Assembly (NCBI GenBank): GCA_030637665.1
Contig: DAOWGA010000351.1
Location: 1 to 7,031, forward strand
Direction of reading: 5' to 3'
Source of the DNA: Lysobacterales bacterium
GTDB lineage: Bacteria > Pseudomonadota > Gammaproteobacteria > Xanthomonadales > SZUA-36
DNA: 7,031 nt
Below are positions 1-7,031 of this stretch, piece by piece. Position numbers and translations under genes: made by a program. The notes under the pieces were generated by a model that had not been told where the DNA came from, made no database searches, and saw only the letters and a program-made list of their open reading frames with translations. Each line of letters opens with the position of its first letter. Positions within the stretch are counted from its first letter, which is position 1.

Positions 1-23
1 ATCAGGCAGGGTGGGGCTTTCCC

Positions 24-28
24 GGGAG
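24..28 (+). promoter_or_regulatory. Shine-Dalgarno site of murJ
   Basis: GGGAG lies 8 nt before the TTG codon at 37. It supports initiation at this non-ATG codon, because no ATG or GTG in the murJ frame is visible upstream in the window. The reading frame is open to base 1, so a start further upstream cannot be formally excluded. Confidence 0.6.
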
Positions 29-36
29 CGAATACT

Positions 37-1596
37 TTGAAATTGCTGAAATCCGCCTTCACGGTAGGTTCGGCCACTTTCACCTCGCGCATCCTGGGTT
101 TTGTCCGTGACGTGGTCTTTGCACGCTATTTCGGCGCCAGTGGTGAAACCGACGCCTTCTTTCTGGCTTTCAAGATCCCGAATTTCATGCGCCGGCTGTT
201 TGCGGAGGGCTCTTTCTCGCTGGCCTTTGTTCCGGTGCTTTCGGAAGTTCGAGCCAGCGGAGACCGGCGGGCGCTGAAGGACCTGATCGATCATGTCGCG
301 GGTACTCTGGCCGGAATTTTATTGGTATTTACTGCAATCGGTGTGCTGGCGGCGCCTGTCGTATTGGCAATTTTCGCACCCGGCTGGTTGCTCGAAGGCC
401 GCCAGGAATTCTGGCTTTCGGCCAGTATGTTGCGAATCACCTTCCCGTACATCCTGCTGATCTCTCTGACCGCCCTGGCCGGAGGTATTCTGAATACCTT
501 CGAGCGATTCATAGTCCCGGCACTGACGCCGGTGCTGTTGAATATTTCTCTGATTGCCGCAGCTGTGCTGTTTTCCGGAAAGATGGATGTGCCCGTGAAG
601 GCCCTGGCCTGGGGCGTGCTGGTGGCCGGTATCGCGCAGTTGCTAATTCAGGTGCCCGCGCTCATGCGGCTGGGCGTAGTGCCTCGCCCGCGCTGGGGTT
701 GGCGGCATTCAGGGGTAAGAAAAATATTGCGCCTGATGATCCCCACACTGATCGGGTCTTCTGTCGCTCAGGTTAATCTGCTGCTGGATATGGTCATCGC
801 CACGTTCCTGGTCAGCGGCAGCGTCACCTGGTTGTACTACTCCGACCGCCTGCTGGAGTTTCCGCTCGGCGTATTTGGCGTCGCCCTGTCCACCGTGATC
901 CTGCCCAACCTGTCCCGAAAGTTTGCCGCGAAGAACCCGCAGGCGTTTTCAGCCACGCTGGACTGGGCCCTCCGCCTGGCGCTGATCATCACACTGCCAG
1001 CCGCATTGGGCCTGGTGTTGCTGGCTACCCCGATCCTGATCACCCTTTTTCAGTATCAGGCATTCCAGATGAGTGATGTGGAAATGTCGGCGCTGAGTCT
1101 CTCCGCCTATGCGGCCGGCTTGCCAGCCTTTATTGCGGTCAAGGTGCTGGCCCCTGGCTATTACGCCCGGCAGGACACCAAGACACCCGTGAAGATTGCC
1201 ATTATCGCGATGGTATCCAATATGCTGCTTAATTTCCTCTTCGTCGGAACCTTGGTGGCAATGCAGTTCAAAGGTCCACATACCGGGTTGGCGCTGGCCA
1301 GTTCAGTGGCGGCTTACGTCAATGCAGGGCTGCTTTACCGCGGTTTGCGGCGCCAGGGAACCTATCACCCGGAACCCGGCTGGGGCAGGGTCAGCCGGGC
1401 AGTCATCCTGGCCTGTTTCGCCATGCTTGCCGCGCTGTTGTGGCAGGTCGGTGAAGCTCAGCAATGGGCCGATCTGGCGGCCCTGGCCAGGGCCGGCCGG
1501 CTCGTCGTGTTGATACTGTTAGGCGTGGTGGCCTACGGTTTGGTCCTGGTTGCCGGTGGCCTACGCAAACATCACTTGGTAAAAGGCTCATCCTGA
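37..1596 (+). CDS. murJ: Lipid II flippase MurJ (MviN family)
   Basis: MurJ is a 14-helix inner-membrane MOP-superfamily flippase that moves lipid II from the cytoplasmic to the periplasmic face for peptidoglycan synthesis. The 519-residue product is close to the E. coli length (about 511) and is hydrophobic throughout. The residues known to be essential in E. coli MurJ are present in the same register: R18, R24, D39, R52 and E57, plus R271 (E. coli R270) in the YYSDRLLEFP segment. The conserved block KVLAPGYYARQDTKTPVK lies at 369-386. The TTG start gives MKLLKS, which aligns with the E. coli N-terminus MNLLKS and follows a GGGAG site; this decides the start. In related genomes rpsT lies just upstream, but it is not in this window. 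Bases 1597-1659 separate it from ribF. No truncation or frameshift is seen. Confidence 0.96.
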   Translation: MKLLKSAFTVGSATFTSRILGFVRDVVFARYFGASGETDAFFLAFKIPNFMRRLFAEGSFSLAFVPVLSEVRASGDRRALKDLIDHVAGTLAGILLVFTAIGVLAAPVVLAIFAPGWLLEGRQEFWLSASMLRITFPYILLISLTALAGGILNTFERFIVPALTPVLLNISLIAAAVLFSGKMDVPVKALAWGVLVAGIAQLLIQVPALMRLGVVPRPRWGWRHSGVRKILRLMIPTLIGSSVAQVNLLLDMVIATFLVSGSVTWLYYSDRLLEFPLGVFGVALSTVILPNLSRKFAAKNPQAFSATLDWALRLALIITLPAALGLVLLATPILITLFQYQAFQMSDVEMSALSLSAYAAGLPAFIAVKVLAPGYYARQDTKTPVKIAIIAMVSNMLLNFLFVGTLVAMQFKGPHTGLALASSVAAYVNAGLLYRGLRRQGTYHPEPGWGRVSRAVILACFAMLAALLWQVGEAQQWADLAALARAGRLVVLILLGVVAYGLVLVAGGLRKHHLVKGSS

Positions 1597-1601
1597 ACCC
1601 G

Positions 1602-1628
1602 TTTTCAGGGCCTCAACACTGGTATAAT
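1602..1628 (+). promoter_or_regulatory. Extended -10 promoter for ribF-ileS-lspA-ispH
   Basis: A perfect -10 hexamer TATAAT lies at 1623-1628, preceded by TGG at 1620-1622, which makes the extended -10 motif TGGTATAAT. The best -35 candidate is TTTTCA at 1602-1607 (4 of 6 matches to TTGACA), but its 15-nt spacing is short; an extended -10 promoter can work with a weak -35. Transcription would begin near 1634-1636, giving a leader of about 25 nt before the ribF ATG at 1660. The site falls in the only non-coding gap of the cluster. It was identified by eye from sigma-70 consensus rules. Confidence 0.7.
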
Positions 1629-1659
1629 TTGATGTTTTTTGCGGCTTGCAAACGGCATG

Positions 1660-2610
1660 ATGCGCGTTATCAGAAACACAGTTGGCAACATTGACCCGGG
1701 AGGGAAGGCAACCCGGACTTCGACTGTGGCCGTCGGGAACTTCGATGGTGTACACCGGGGGCACATGGCGCTGATCAATCGTTGCAAGGAAAAATCCGCT
1801 GCCGGTGACTCCATTGCGGTGGTGACTTTTGAGCCCTTGCCTCAAACGTTTTTCCGGCCGGAACTCGCGCCCGCCCGGCTCTCCACGGTGCACCAGAAAT
1901 TATCCTTCCTCGAAGCGGCCGGTGTGGACCTGGTCTGGCTGATGCGGTTCGGGAAGGCGTTGGCAAGCCTGACGGCAAGAGAATTTGTCGAACAGGCGCT
2001 GGTTTCGGACATGGGTGGAAAATGTATCGTCATTGGCGAAGATTTTCGCTTTGGCCGCGGCCGTGAAGGCAATGCCGCCATGCTGCGCGAATTCGGTGCG
2101 CAGATGGGCTTCACGGTCGAAACGGTAGCGGCTGTGGAGTGCGCCGGCCAACGCATATCCAGCAGTGGTATCCGGGAAAAGCTGGCGGCAGGTGATTTTG
2201 AAGCGGCAGCTGAATGGCTGGGCCGTTCGTTCACAATGGAAGGCCGCGTGGTACGGGGCGCGAAGCTGGGAAGAAAGCTGGGGTACCCGACGGCAAACAT
2301 GAGAGTACGGGCTCGGCCGAGCCCGCTGCACGGCGTATTCGCTGTGTTTGCCAGGCAGGTGGGGCAGCCCTGGCTGCCGGCGGTGAGCAACCTCGGACGC
2401 AGGCCGGCGGTGGGAGGCCGGGAAACGCTGCTCGAAGTGCATTTTTTTGATTTCGATAAAGATCTTTACGGGCAGCGCCTTGAAGTGCAATTTGTGGCAA
2501 AGTTACGTGATGAATTGGACTTTGAGTCCCTGGATGACCTCATTGCCCAGATGAAACGTGATGAGGCGCAGGCCAGGTCATACCTGGCACAGACAACAAT
2601 GCCGGAGTAA
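1660..2610 (+). CDS. ribF: Bifunctional riboflavin kinase / FMN adenylyltransferase (FAD synthetase)
   Basis: RibF phosphorylates riboflavin to FMN and adenylylates FMN to FAD in the cytoplasm. The product has 316 residues, usual for the family. The N-terminal adenylyltransferase domain carries GNFDGVHRGH (26-35, with the HxGH-type nucleotide-binding signature), GEDFRFGRGREGN (126-138) and RISSSGIR (165-172). The C-terminal kinase domain starts near 190 and has the PTAN motif at 210-213 in GRKLGYPTAN, then SNLGRRPAVGG (243-253) and LEVHFFDFDKDLYGQ with the expected catalytic glutamate E259. I chose the second of two adjacent ATGs (1657, 1660) because MRVIRN aligns with E. coli MKLIRG; an upstream TTG at 1639 is in frame but sits too close to the predicted transcription start. 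No clear Shine-Dalgarno sequence precedes any of these starts. ileS follows after 22 nt. Confidence 0.95.
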   Translation: MRVIRNTVGNIDPGGKATRTSTVAVGNFDGVHRGHMALINRCKEKSAAGDSIAVVTFEPLPQTFFRPELAPARLSTVHQKLSFLEAAGVDLVWLMRFGKALASLTAREFVEQALVSDMGGKCIVIGEDFRFGRGREGNAAMLREFGAQMGFTVETVAAVECAGQRISSSGIREKLAAGDFEAAAEWLGRSFTMEGRVVRGAKLGRKLGYPTANMRVRARPSPLHGVFAVFARQVGQPWLPAVSNLGRRPAVGGRETLLEVHFFDFDKDLYGQRLEVQFVAKLRDELDFESLDDLIAQMKRDEAQARSYLAQTTMPE

Positions 2611-2632
2611 CCGGCGCAGGTAACACTGAAGC

Positions 2633-5449
2633 ATGGATTATAAAGACACAATCAATCTGCCCAAAACCAGTTTCGCGATGAAGGCCAACCTGGCCAACCG
2701 CGAGCCCGGCATGATTTCGGCATGGGAGGAGTCAGGCCTGTTCGGGAAAATCCAGCAGGAAACCGCTGACCGTCCCGTGTGGATACTTCACGACGGACCA
2801 CCTTATGCCAACGGCGACATCCACATGGGTCATGCGGTCAACAAGATACTCAAGGACATGGTGGTCAAGTCCCGCCTGATGGCAGGTTTTCATTCACCCT
2901 ATGTCCCCGGCTGGGATTGCCATGGGCTTCCGATCGAACTGCAGGTCGAGAAAAAAGTCGGCAAGGTTGGCCACAAGGTGGATGCGGCGACTTTCCGGCA
3001 AAAATGCCGGGAATATGCCGAGCGGCAGATTGATCTGCAGAAGGCCGGTTTCCGGCGCATGGGGGTTTTGGGCGACTGGGACAAGCCATACGCGACCAAG
3101 AATTTTCTGTACGAGGCGGACATGATCCGTGCCCTGGCTTCCATCATTGAAGGTGGCCATCTCACACAAGGCGTCAAGCCGGTGAACTGGTGCTTCGATT
3201 GCGGTTCTGCACTGGCAGAGGCGGAAATTGAATACCAGGACAAGACATCCCCGGCGATCGACGTCATGTTTCGCGCCGTCGACCGGGATGCGCTGTTTGC
3301 TGTGTTTGCTGTGAATCCGGCAGACGGGGACGTCGGCATTCCCATCTGGACAACTACGCCGTGGACCCTGCCGGCCAATGAAGCAGTAGCCCTGCACGCC
3401 GAACTGGATTACGTGCTGTTGAATGCTACTGCGCATGGCGAGGCGATCAACCTGGTGCTCGCCGCCGATTTGCAGGATGCCGTTAGCACGCGCCTGGGCC
3501 TGGAAAACATCCAGGTGCTGGGCACGGTAAAGGGTGCGGCCCTGGAGCACCAGAGGCTGCATCACCCGTTTTACAAGCGTGATGTGCCGGTGATTCTCGG
3601 TGATCACGTAACCACCGAAGCGGGTACCGGAGCGGTACATACGGCGCCGGGCCATGGTGAGGAGGATTTCCAGGTAGGAAAACTTTATGATCTGCCCGTT
3701 ACCAGCCCCGTTGGCAGCGATGGCTGTTACCTGGAAGACGTGGAACTGTTCGCCGGGCAATGGGTGTGGAAGGCGAACGAAGAGATTCTCAAGGTGATGC
3801 ACAGTAATGGCACGCTTCTGTTTAACGAGGATTTTGAGCACAGTTACCCGCATTGCTGGCGGCACAAGACGCCCACCGCATTCCGTGTGACGCCACAATG
3901 GTTTATCAGCATGACACAGGCCGGGTTGCGCGATAACGCGCTCGAAGCCATCAAGGATGTGCGCTGGGTGCCCGGATGGGGCCAGGAACGCATAAAAGGT
4001 ATGGTTCAAAGCCGCCCGGACTGGTGTATTTCGAGGCAGAGAACCTGGGGTGTTCCGATCACCTTGTTCGTTGACCGGCAAACCAATGAACTGCATCCGC
4101 TCGCCATTGATCTGATGCACAAAGCGGCGGACCTGGTGGAAGAGCAAGGCATCGATTGCTGGTATGAAGATGATATTTTCCAGCGCCTGGCCGTGGATGA
4201 AACGCATTACGAACGGGTGACCGATATCCTTGATGTCTGGTTCGATTCAGGTGTGTCTCATCGCTGCGTGCTGGATGAACGAGCCGAACTGAAACGCCCG
4301 GCACAGATGTATCTCGAGGGCTCGGACCAGCACCGTGGCTGGTTCCAGTCATCCCTGTTGACCTCAGTCGCCATGCATGGCAATGCGCCTTATGAGCAGG
4401 TTCTGACCCATGGTTTCGTAGTAGACGCGGAAGGCCGCAAAATGTCGAAATCGTTGGGCAACGTGATTTCACCCACAAAAATAATGAATACACTGGGTGC
4501 TGACGTGATGCGATTGTGGGTAGCGGCTGCAGACTACCGCGGTGAAATGACCGTTTCCGATGAGATTCTCAAGCGCGTCTCAGACGCCTACAGACGAATC
4601 CGCAACACGGTGCGATTCCTGCTGGGTAACCTGGATGGCTTTGGGCCTGGCCAGGCGGTGAACCGGGCGGACATGTTGCCGTTGGATCGCTGGGCTGTAG
4701 ACCGTGCTGCGCAACTGCAGGAGCAGGTGCAGGCGGCATATGACGATTACCAATTCCTGCAGATTTACCAGAAAGTGCACCATTTCTGCGCCGTAGACAT
4801 GGGCGCGTTTTACCTGGATATCCTCAAGGACAGGCTCTACACCACTGCTTACGACAGCCTGCCGCGCAAATCCGCTCAAACCGCAATGTTCCATGTACTC
4901 GAAGCCATGGTGTGCTGGATTGCCCCGGTACTCAGTTTTACCGCGGAAGAAATTCACCAGCATGTGCCGGGCGAACGCAGCAGCAGTATTTTCCTGGAAA
5001 CATGGTATGACGGCCTGTTCGAACTCGACGACAAGGACGTGGAACGCAAGCGCTGGAAGCAGATCATCGCCGTGCGCGAAGAGGTCAGTAAATCCATCGA
5101 GGTGGTCCGCCGCGACGGCAGGGCAGGTTCTTCACTGGCCGTGGAAGTTGACCTGTGGCTTGACGGTGAACTGCGTGATGCCATCGACTGGCTGGGGGAT
5201 GAACTCAGGTTCGTGCTGCTGACCTCCGCAGCCCGGGTTGGTGATTTTGTCTCGGCGCCGGCCGGGGCTGAGAAAATCCAGCTGGAAAACGGCAGCCTGG
5301 CCTTGATGGTTACGCCATCCGAACATGAAAAATGCATACGTTGCTGGCACTACCTGGCCGATGTGGGCTCGAACAAGGAACATCCCGAAATCTGTGGACG
5401 CTGCGTGGACAACGTCAGCGGACCAGGCGAGATCAGGCGCATCGGCTGA
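2633..5449 (+). CDS. ileS: Isoleucyl-tRNA synthetase, bacterial type I
   Basis: Class I aminoacyl-tRNA synthetase that charges tRNA-Ile in the cytoplasm and edits misactivated valine. At 938 residues it equals the E. coli enzyme in length. The HIGH signature appears as HMGH (64-67) and the KMSKS loop is at 603-607. A Cys pair (C187, C190 in [13 protein letters not shown]) follows the first half of the Rossmann fold. The CP1 editing domain has the TTT strand at 240-242 and [10 protein letters not shown] with H336 and D345, equivalent to E. coli H333 and D342. [20 protein letters not shown] and [10 protein letters not shown] are intact. The C-terminal zinc ribbon has C901, C904, C921 and C924, so this is not the eukaryote-like, mupirocin-resistant type. 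The ATG is preceded by a modest AGGT at 2618-2621. It lies 22 nt after ribF and 12 nt before lspA, consistent with one operon. Confidence 0.98.
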   Translation: MDYKDTINLPKTSFAMKANLANREPGMISAWEESGLFGKIQQETADRPVWILHDGPPYANGDIHMGHAVNKILKDMVVKSRLMAGFHSPYVPGWDCHGLPIELQVEKKVGKVGHKVDAATFRQKCREYAERQIDLQKAGFRRMGVLGDWDKPYATKNFLYEADMIRALASIIEGGHLTQGVKPVNWCFDCGSALAEAEIEYQDKTSPAIDVMFRAVDRDALFAVFAVNPADGDVGIPIWTTTPWTLPANEAVALHAELDYVLLNATAHGEAINLVLAADLQDAVSTRLGLENIQVLGTVKGAALEHQRLHHPFYKRDVPVILGDHVTTEAGTGAVHTAPGHGEEDFQVGKLYDLPVTSPVGSDGCYLEDVELFAGQWVWKANEEILKVMHSNGTLLFNEDFEHSYPHCWRHKTPTAFRVTPQWFISMTQAGLRDNALEAIKDVRWVPGWGQERIKGMVQSRPDWCISRQRTWGVPITLFVDRQTNELHPLAIDLMHKAADLVEEQGIDCWYEDDIFQRLAVDETHYERVTDILDVWFDSGVSHRCVLDERAELKRPAQMYLEGSDQHRGWFQSSLLTSVAMHGNAPYEQVLTHGFVVDAEGRKMSKSLGNVISPTKIMNTLGADVMRLWVAAADYRGEMTVSDEILKRVSDAYRRIRNTVRFLLGNLDGFGPGQAVNRADMLPLDRWAVDRAAQLQEQVQAAYDDYQFLQIYQKVHHFCAVDMGAFYLDILKDRLYTTAYDSLPRKSAQTAMFHVLEAMVCWIAPVLSFTAEEIHQHVPGERSSSIFLETWYDGLFELDDKDVERKRWKQIIAVREEVSKSIEVVRRDGRAGSSLAVEVDLWLDGELRDAIDWLGDELRFVLLTSAARVGDFVSAPAGAEKIQLENGSLALMVTPSEHEKCIRCWHYLADVGSNKEHPEICGRCVDNVSGPGEIRRIG

Positions 5450-5461
5450 AGAAACGGGCGA

Positions 5462-5986
5462 ATGAACGATATTCAGGCAGAATCAACGCGACGTGTCTTT
5501 CCACCTTATTCCTGGGTTTGGTTGCTGCTCAGTGCATTGGTCATATTGCTGGATTGGGAAACCAAGCAATGGGCGAGCGAGTCGCTGGAACTATATCGCC
5601 CGCAGGAAGTTTTTTCCTGGCTTAACATGACTCTTGCGCACAATTACGGCGCTGCATTCAGCTTCCTGAACGATGCCGGTGGCTGGCAGCGCTGGCTGTT
5701 CAGCGTGCTGGCCTTTGTGGTCAGCCTGGTGTTGCTGGTTTGGCTGATTCGACTGCCACGTTCGGAATGGCCGACCAGCCTGTCCCTGGCGTTAATCATT
5801 GGCGGTGCGGTCGGTAACCTGATAGATCGCATTCAGCTGGGTTACGTGGTTGATTTTGTCGATGTCTACTACCGGGATTGGCATTATCCGGCTTTCAATG
5901 TCGCCGATTCCGCGATTACGGTTGGCGTCGTGCTGTTGTTGCTGGATGGGATCTTTCTAAGCCGCTCCAGGAGGAAAAGCGAATAA
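5462..5986 (+). CDS. lspA: Lipoprotein signal peptidase II
   Basis: LspA is the inner-membrane aspartyl protease that removes the signal peptide from diacylglyceryl-modified prolipoproteins. The 174-residue product has four predicted membrane segments, roughly 17-31, 75-97, 104-121 and 148-167. Conserved family motifs occur in order: LDWETK (D31), [10 protein letters not shown] (N61), [10 protein letters not shown] (112-123), VVDFVD and FNVAD. D131 and D149 are the expected catalytic pair, separated by 18 residues as in E. coli (D123/D141). The N-terminal tail before the first helix is about 10 residues longer than in my recollection of E. coli. The gene starts 12 nt after the ileS stop; the gap has only a weak purine-rich ribosome site. 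Its TAA stop shares one base with the ispH ATG. The fkpB gene that often follows lspA in gammaproteobacteria is missing. Confidence 0.97.
   Translation: MNDIQAESTRRVFPPYSWVWLLLSALVILLDWETKQWASESLELYRPQEVFSWLNMTLAHNYGAAFSFLNDAGGWQRWLFSVLAFVVSLVLLVWLIRLPRSEWPTSLSLALIIGGAVGNLIDRIQLGYVVDFVDVYYRDWHYPAFNVADSAITVGVVLLLLDGIFLSRSRRKSE
5969..5974 (+). promoter_or_regulatory. Shine-Dalgarno site of ispH inside lspA
   Basis: AGGAGG is a full match to the anti-Shine-Dalgarno core and lies 11 nt before the ispH ATG at 5986. It is embedded in the last codons of lspA. It settles the ispH start and rejects the longer open frame that extends upstream to 5878. It is the strongest ribosome site in the window. 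Confidence 0.85.
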
Positions 5987-6945
5987 TGGATATATTCCTC
6001 GCCAACCCGAGGGGATTCTGCGCGGGAGTGGACCGGGCCATCGAGATTGTCGAACGTGCGCTTGAACTGTTTGGCGCACCCATTTACGTGCGTCATGAAG
6101 TCGTTCACAATCGCTTCGTCGTGGATAACCTGACCCGGGCCGGCGCTGTTTTTGTCGACGAACTGGACCAGGTGCCTGATGACTCGACGGTTATTTTCAG
6201 CGCCCATGGCGTATCCAAGGCTGTACGGCAGGCCGGATCGATACGCGGTTTGAAAATATTTGATGCTACCTGTCCCCTGGTAACCAAGGTTCACATGGAA
6301 GTCGCCAGGCATTGCAAGGCGGGACAGGACGCGGTGCTGATCGGACATGCCGGCCACCCGGAAGTGGAAGGCACATTGGGCCAGTGGATGGAATCTCCGC
6401 CCAATAACAACCGGATTTATCTGGTTGAGGCTCCTGCAGACGTGGATTCGCTGGAAGTGGAGCATCCCGGGGATATCGCATATATCACTCAGACCACCCT
6501 TTCGGTTGATGATGCGAAAGATGTCATTAGTGCATTGAAGAAAAGGTTTCCTGCGATAGCGGGTCAAAAACACGATGATATCTGCTACGCCACCCAGAAT
6601 CGCCAGGATGCGGTGAAGGAACTGGCGCAGAAGGTGGATTTGATGCTGGTTGTCGGCTCAGTGAACAGTTCCAATTCGAACCGTCTGCGCGAGTTGGCCG
6701 GGAAACAAGGGATTGCATCCTACCTGATAGATGGCGCAGAGGACATCAGGAAAGACTGGCTGACCGGCATTAAAGCCGTGGGCGTCACCGCGGGTGCATC
6801 TGCGCCGGAGAGCCTGGTGCAGGAAGTGGTGCAAAGTCTCAAGCAACTGGGGGGTGAAAGCTCCGAGGAAGTGCCCGGCAGGGCCGAAACGATGGAGTTT
6901 GCGCTACCCAGGGAACTTCGAATCAAGCTTGTTAATCAGTCCTGA
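5986..6945 (+). CDS. ispH: 4-hydroxy-3-methylbut-2-enyl diphosphate reductase (LytB)
   Basis: IspH catalyses the last step of the MEP pathway: it reduces HMBPP to IPP and DMAPP using a [4Fe-4S] cluster in the cytoplasm. The product has 319 residues (E. coli 316). The cluster cysteines are C12 (GFCAGVDRA), C96 ([11 protein letters not shown]) and C200 ([11 protein letters not shown]). Substrate-pocket residues are present: H41 (VVHNRF), H74 (SAHGVS), H124 and catalytic E126 ([11 protein letters not shown]), T168 (ITQTT), S228-S229-N230 ([11 protein letters not shown]) and S272 (ASAPE). The start at 5986 gives [14 protein letters not shown], the usual N-terminus, with a perfect AGGAGG site. The ATG overlaps the lspA stop in a TAATG arrangement, so translational coupling is likely. 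No promoter is evident just upstream. The stop lies 2 nt from the end of a convergent minus-strand gene. Confidence 0.98.
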   Translation: MDIFLANPRGFCAGVDRAIEIVERALELFGAPIYVRHEVVHNRFVVDNLTRAGAVFVDELDQVPDDSTVIFSAHGVSKAVRQAGSIRGLKIFDATCPLVTKVHMEVARHCKAGQDAVLIGHAGHPEVEGTLGQWMESPPNNNRIYLVEAPADVDSLEVEHPGDIAYITQTTLSVDDAKDVISALKKRFPAIAGQKHDDICYATQNRQDAVKELAQKVDLMLVVGSVNSSNSNRLRELAGKQGIASYLIDGAEDIRKDWLTGIKAVGVTAGASAPESLVQEVVQSLKQLGGESSEEVPGRAETMEFALPRELRIKLVNQS

Positions 6946-6947
6946 TC

Positions 6948-7031
6948 TTAGCGCCCGGACCAGCATTTCCATAAATTTTCTTCCGCACCGCTGATGGAGC
7001 GAGCACCAGCCTGGTCGAGGCTGAGGCTGCC
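6948..7031 (-). CDS. Partial C-terminus of a probable PilE-like type IV minor pilin
   Basis: On the minus strand a frame enters at the right edge and ends at TAA (6950-6948), giving 27 residues whose last part reads ARSISGAEENLWKCWSGR. Only the C-terminus is visible. Type IV pilins of the PilE/PilA class often end with a strand of the form LxLDxxGxR/K, then a loop closed by a cysteine in a CW or near-terminal context; LSLDQAGARS followed by KCW fits that pattern. Gene order agrees: in P. aeruginosa the minor pilin operon ends with pilE, which converges on ispH. There is no room for an intergenic terminator, so one for ispH would have to lie inside this gene. Both the reality of the gene and its family are inferences, since a 27-codon open frame can arise by chance. 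Confidence 0.5.
   Translation of the reverse strand, partial: GSLSLDQAGARSISGAEENLWKCWSGR

Noticed and set aside
1592..1609. Possible terminator after murJ (CCTGAA...TTCAGG, 6-bp stem)
   Set aside because: The stem is short, AT/GC-mixed and not followed by a T-tract. It also overlaps the murJ stop and the ribF promoter region, so readthrough is more likely than termination.
1597..1659. Riboswitch (FMN) or T-box leader upstream of ribF/ileS
   Set aside because: The gap is only 63 nt, far too short for an FMN riboswitch or T-box, and the expected conserved elements are absent.
1842..2490. Two overlapping antisense open frames of 182 and 196 codons opposite ribF
   Set aside because: Both are shadows of the confident ribF coding sequence, overlap each other in different frames and have low-complexity Ser/Arg/Pro-rich translations.
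2894..4207. Antisense open frame of 437 codons on the minus strand within ileS
   Set aside because: It lies wholly inside a certain ileS gene in which catalytic and editing motifs are intact. The translation shows no recognisable domain, and long antisense frames are common opposite GC-rich genes.
5878..5985. Upstream extension of ispH giving a 355-residue product
   Set aside because: The extra 36 residues are lspA sequence read in another frame. The AGGAGG site and family N-terminus place the start at 5986.
7007..7023. Hairpin CAGCCT-GGTCG-AGGCTG near the right edge as an ispH terminator
   Set aside because: No T-tract follows on either strand and it lies within the probable minus-strand coding sequence; likely coincidental.
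6993..7031. Plus-strand gene starting at ATG 6993 downstream of ispH
   Set aside because: There is no ribosome-binding site, and the minus-strand frame across the same bases gives a more protein-like and syntenically expected C-terminus.

Overview
The window is a compact, typical gammaproteobacterial housekeeping cluster: murJ - ribF - ileS - lspA - ispH on the + strand. A short piece of a converging minus-strand gene follows at the right edge. Protein similarity (MurJ, RibF, IleRS, LspA and IspH all align closely, and without large gaps, with my recollection of the E. coli proteins), moderately high GC and gene order all point to a non-enteric gammaproteobacterium. I cannot name the genus. 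The sequence looks chromosomal; I see no insertion sequence, phage gene, tRNA, rRNA, CRISPR array or other sign of transfer.

Layout. Bases 1-36 hold the murJ ribosome-binding region. Bases 37-1596 encode the lipid II flippase MurJ from a TTG start. Bases 1597-1659 are the only real intergenic gap and carry a perfect extended -10 promoter (TGGTATAAT). Bases 1660-2610 encode the bifunctional FAD synthetase RibF. Bases 2633-5449 encode isoleucyl-tRNA synthetase, 5462-5986 the prolipoprotein signal peptidase LspA, and 5986-6945 the [4Fe-4S] isoprenoid enzyme IspH, whose ATG shares one base with the lspA stop codon. Bases 6948-7031 on the minus strand hold the last 27 codons of a gene that runs out of the window. 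Its C-terminal sequence and position fit a PilE-like type IV minor pilin, as at the Pseudomonas aeruginosa pilE/ispH boundary.

How the genes work together. They are linked by transcription rather than by one pathway, though several serve the envelope. IspH makes IPP and DMAPP for undecaprenyl phosphate, the lipid carrier of the lipid II that MurJ flips. LspA matures lipoproteins. RibF makes FMN and FAD, and IleRS charges tRNA-Ile. Short gaps (22, 12 and -1 nt) from ribF to ispH suggest one transcript from the promoter near 1620-1628, possibly with readthrough from murJ.

The region is largely ordinary and I found no new biological system. The points worth a second look are the absence of fkpB between lspA and ispH, the extended -10 promoter with a T-tract at its likely start point, the tail-to-tail junction with the pilin-like gene, and the unusual starts of murJ (TTG) and ribF (no Shine-Dalgarno).
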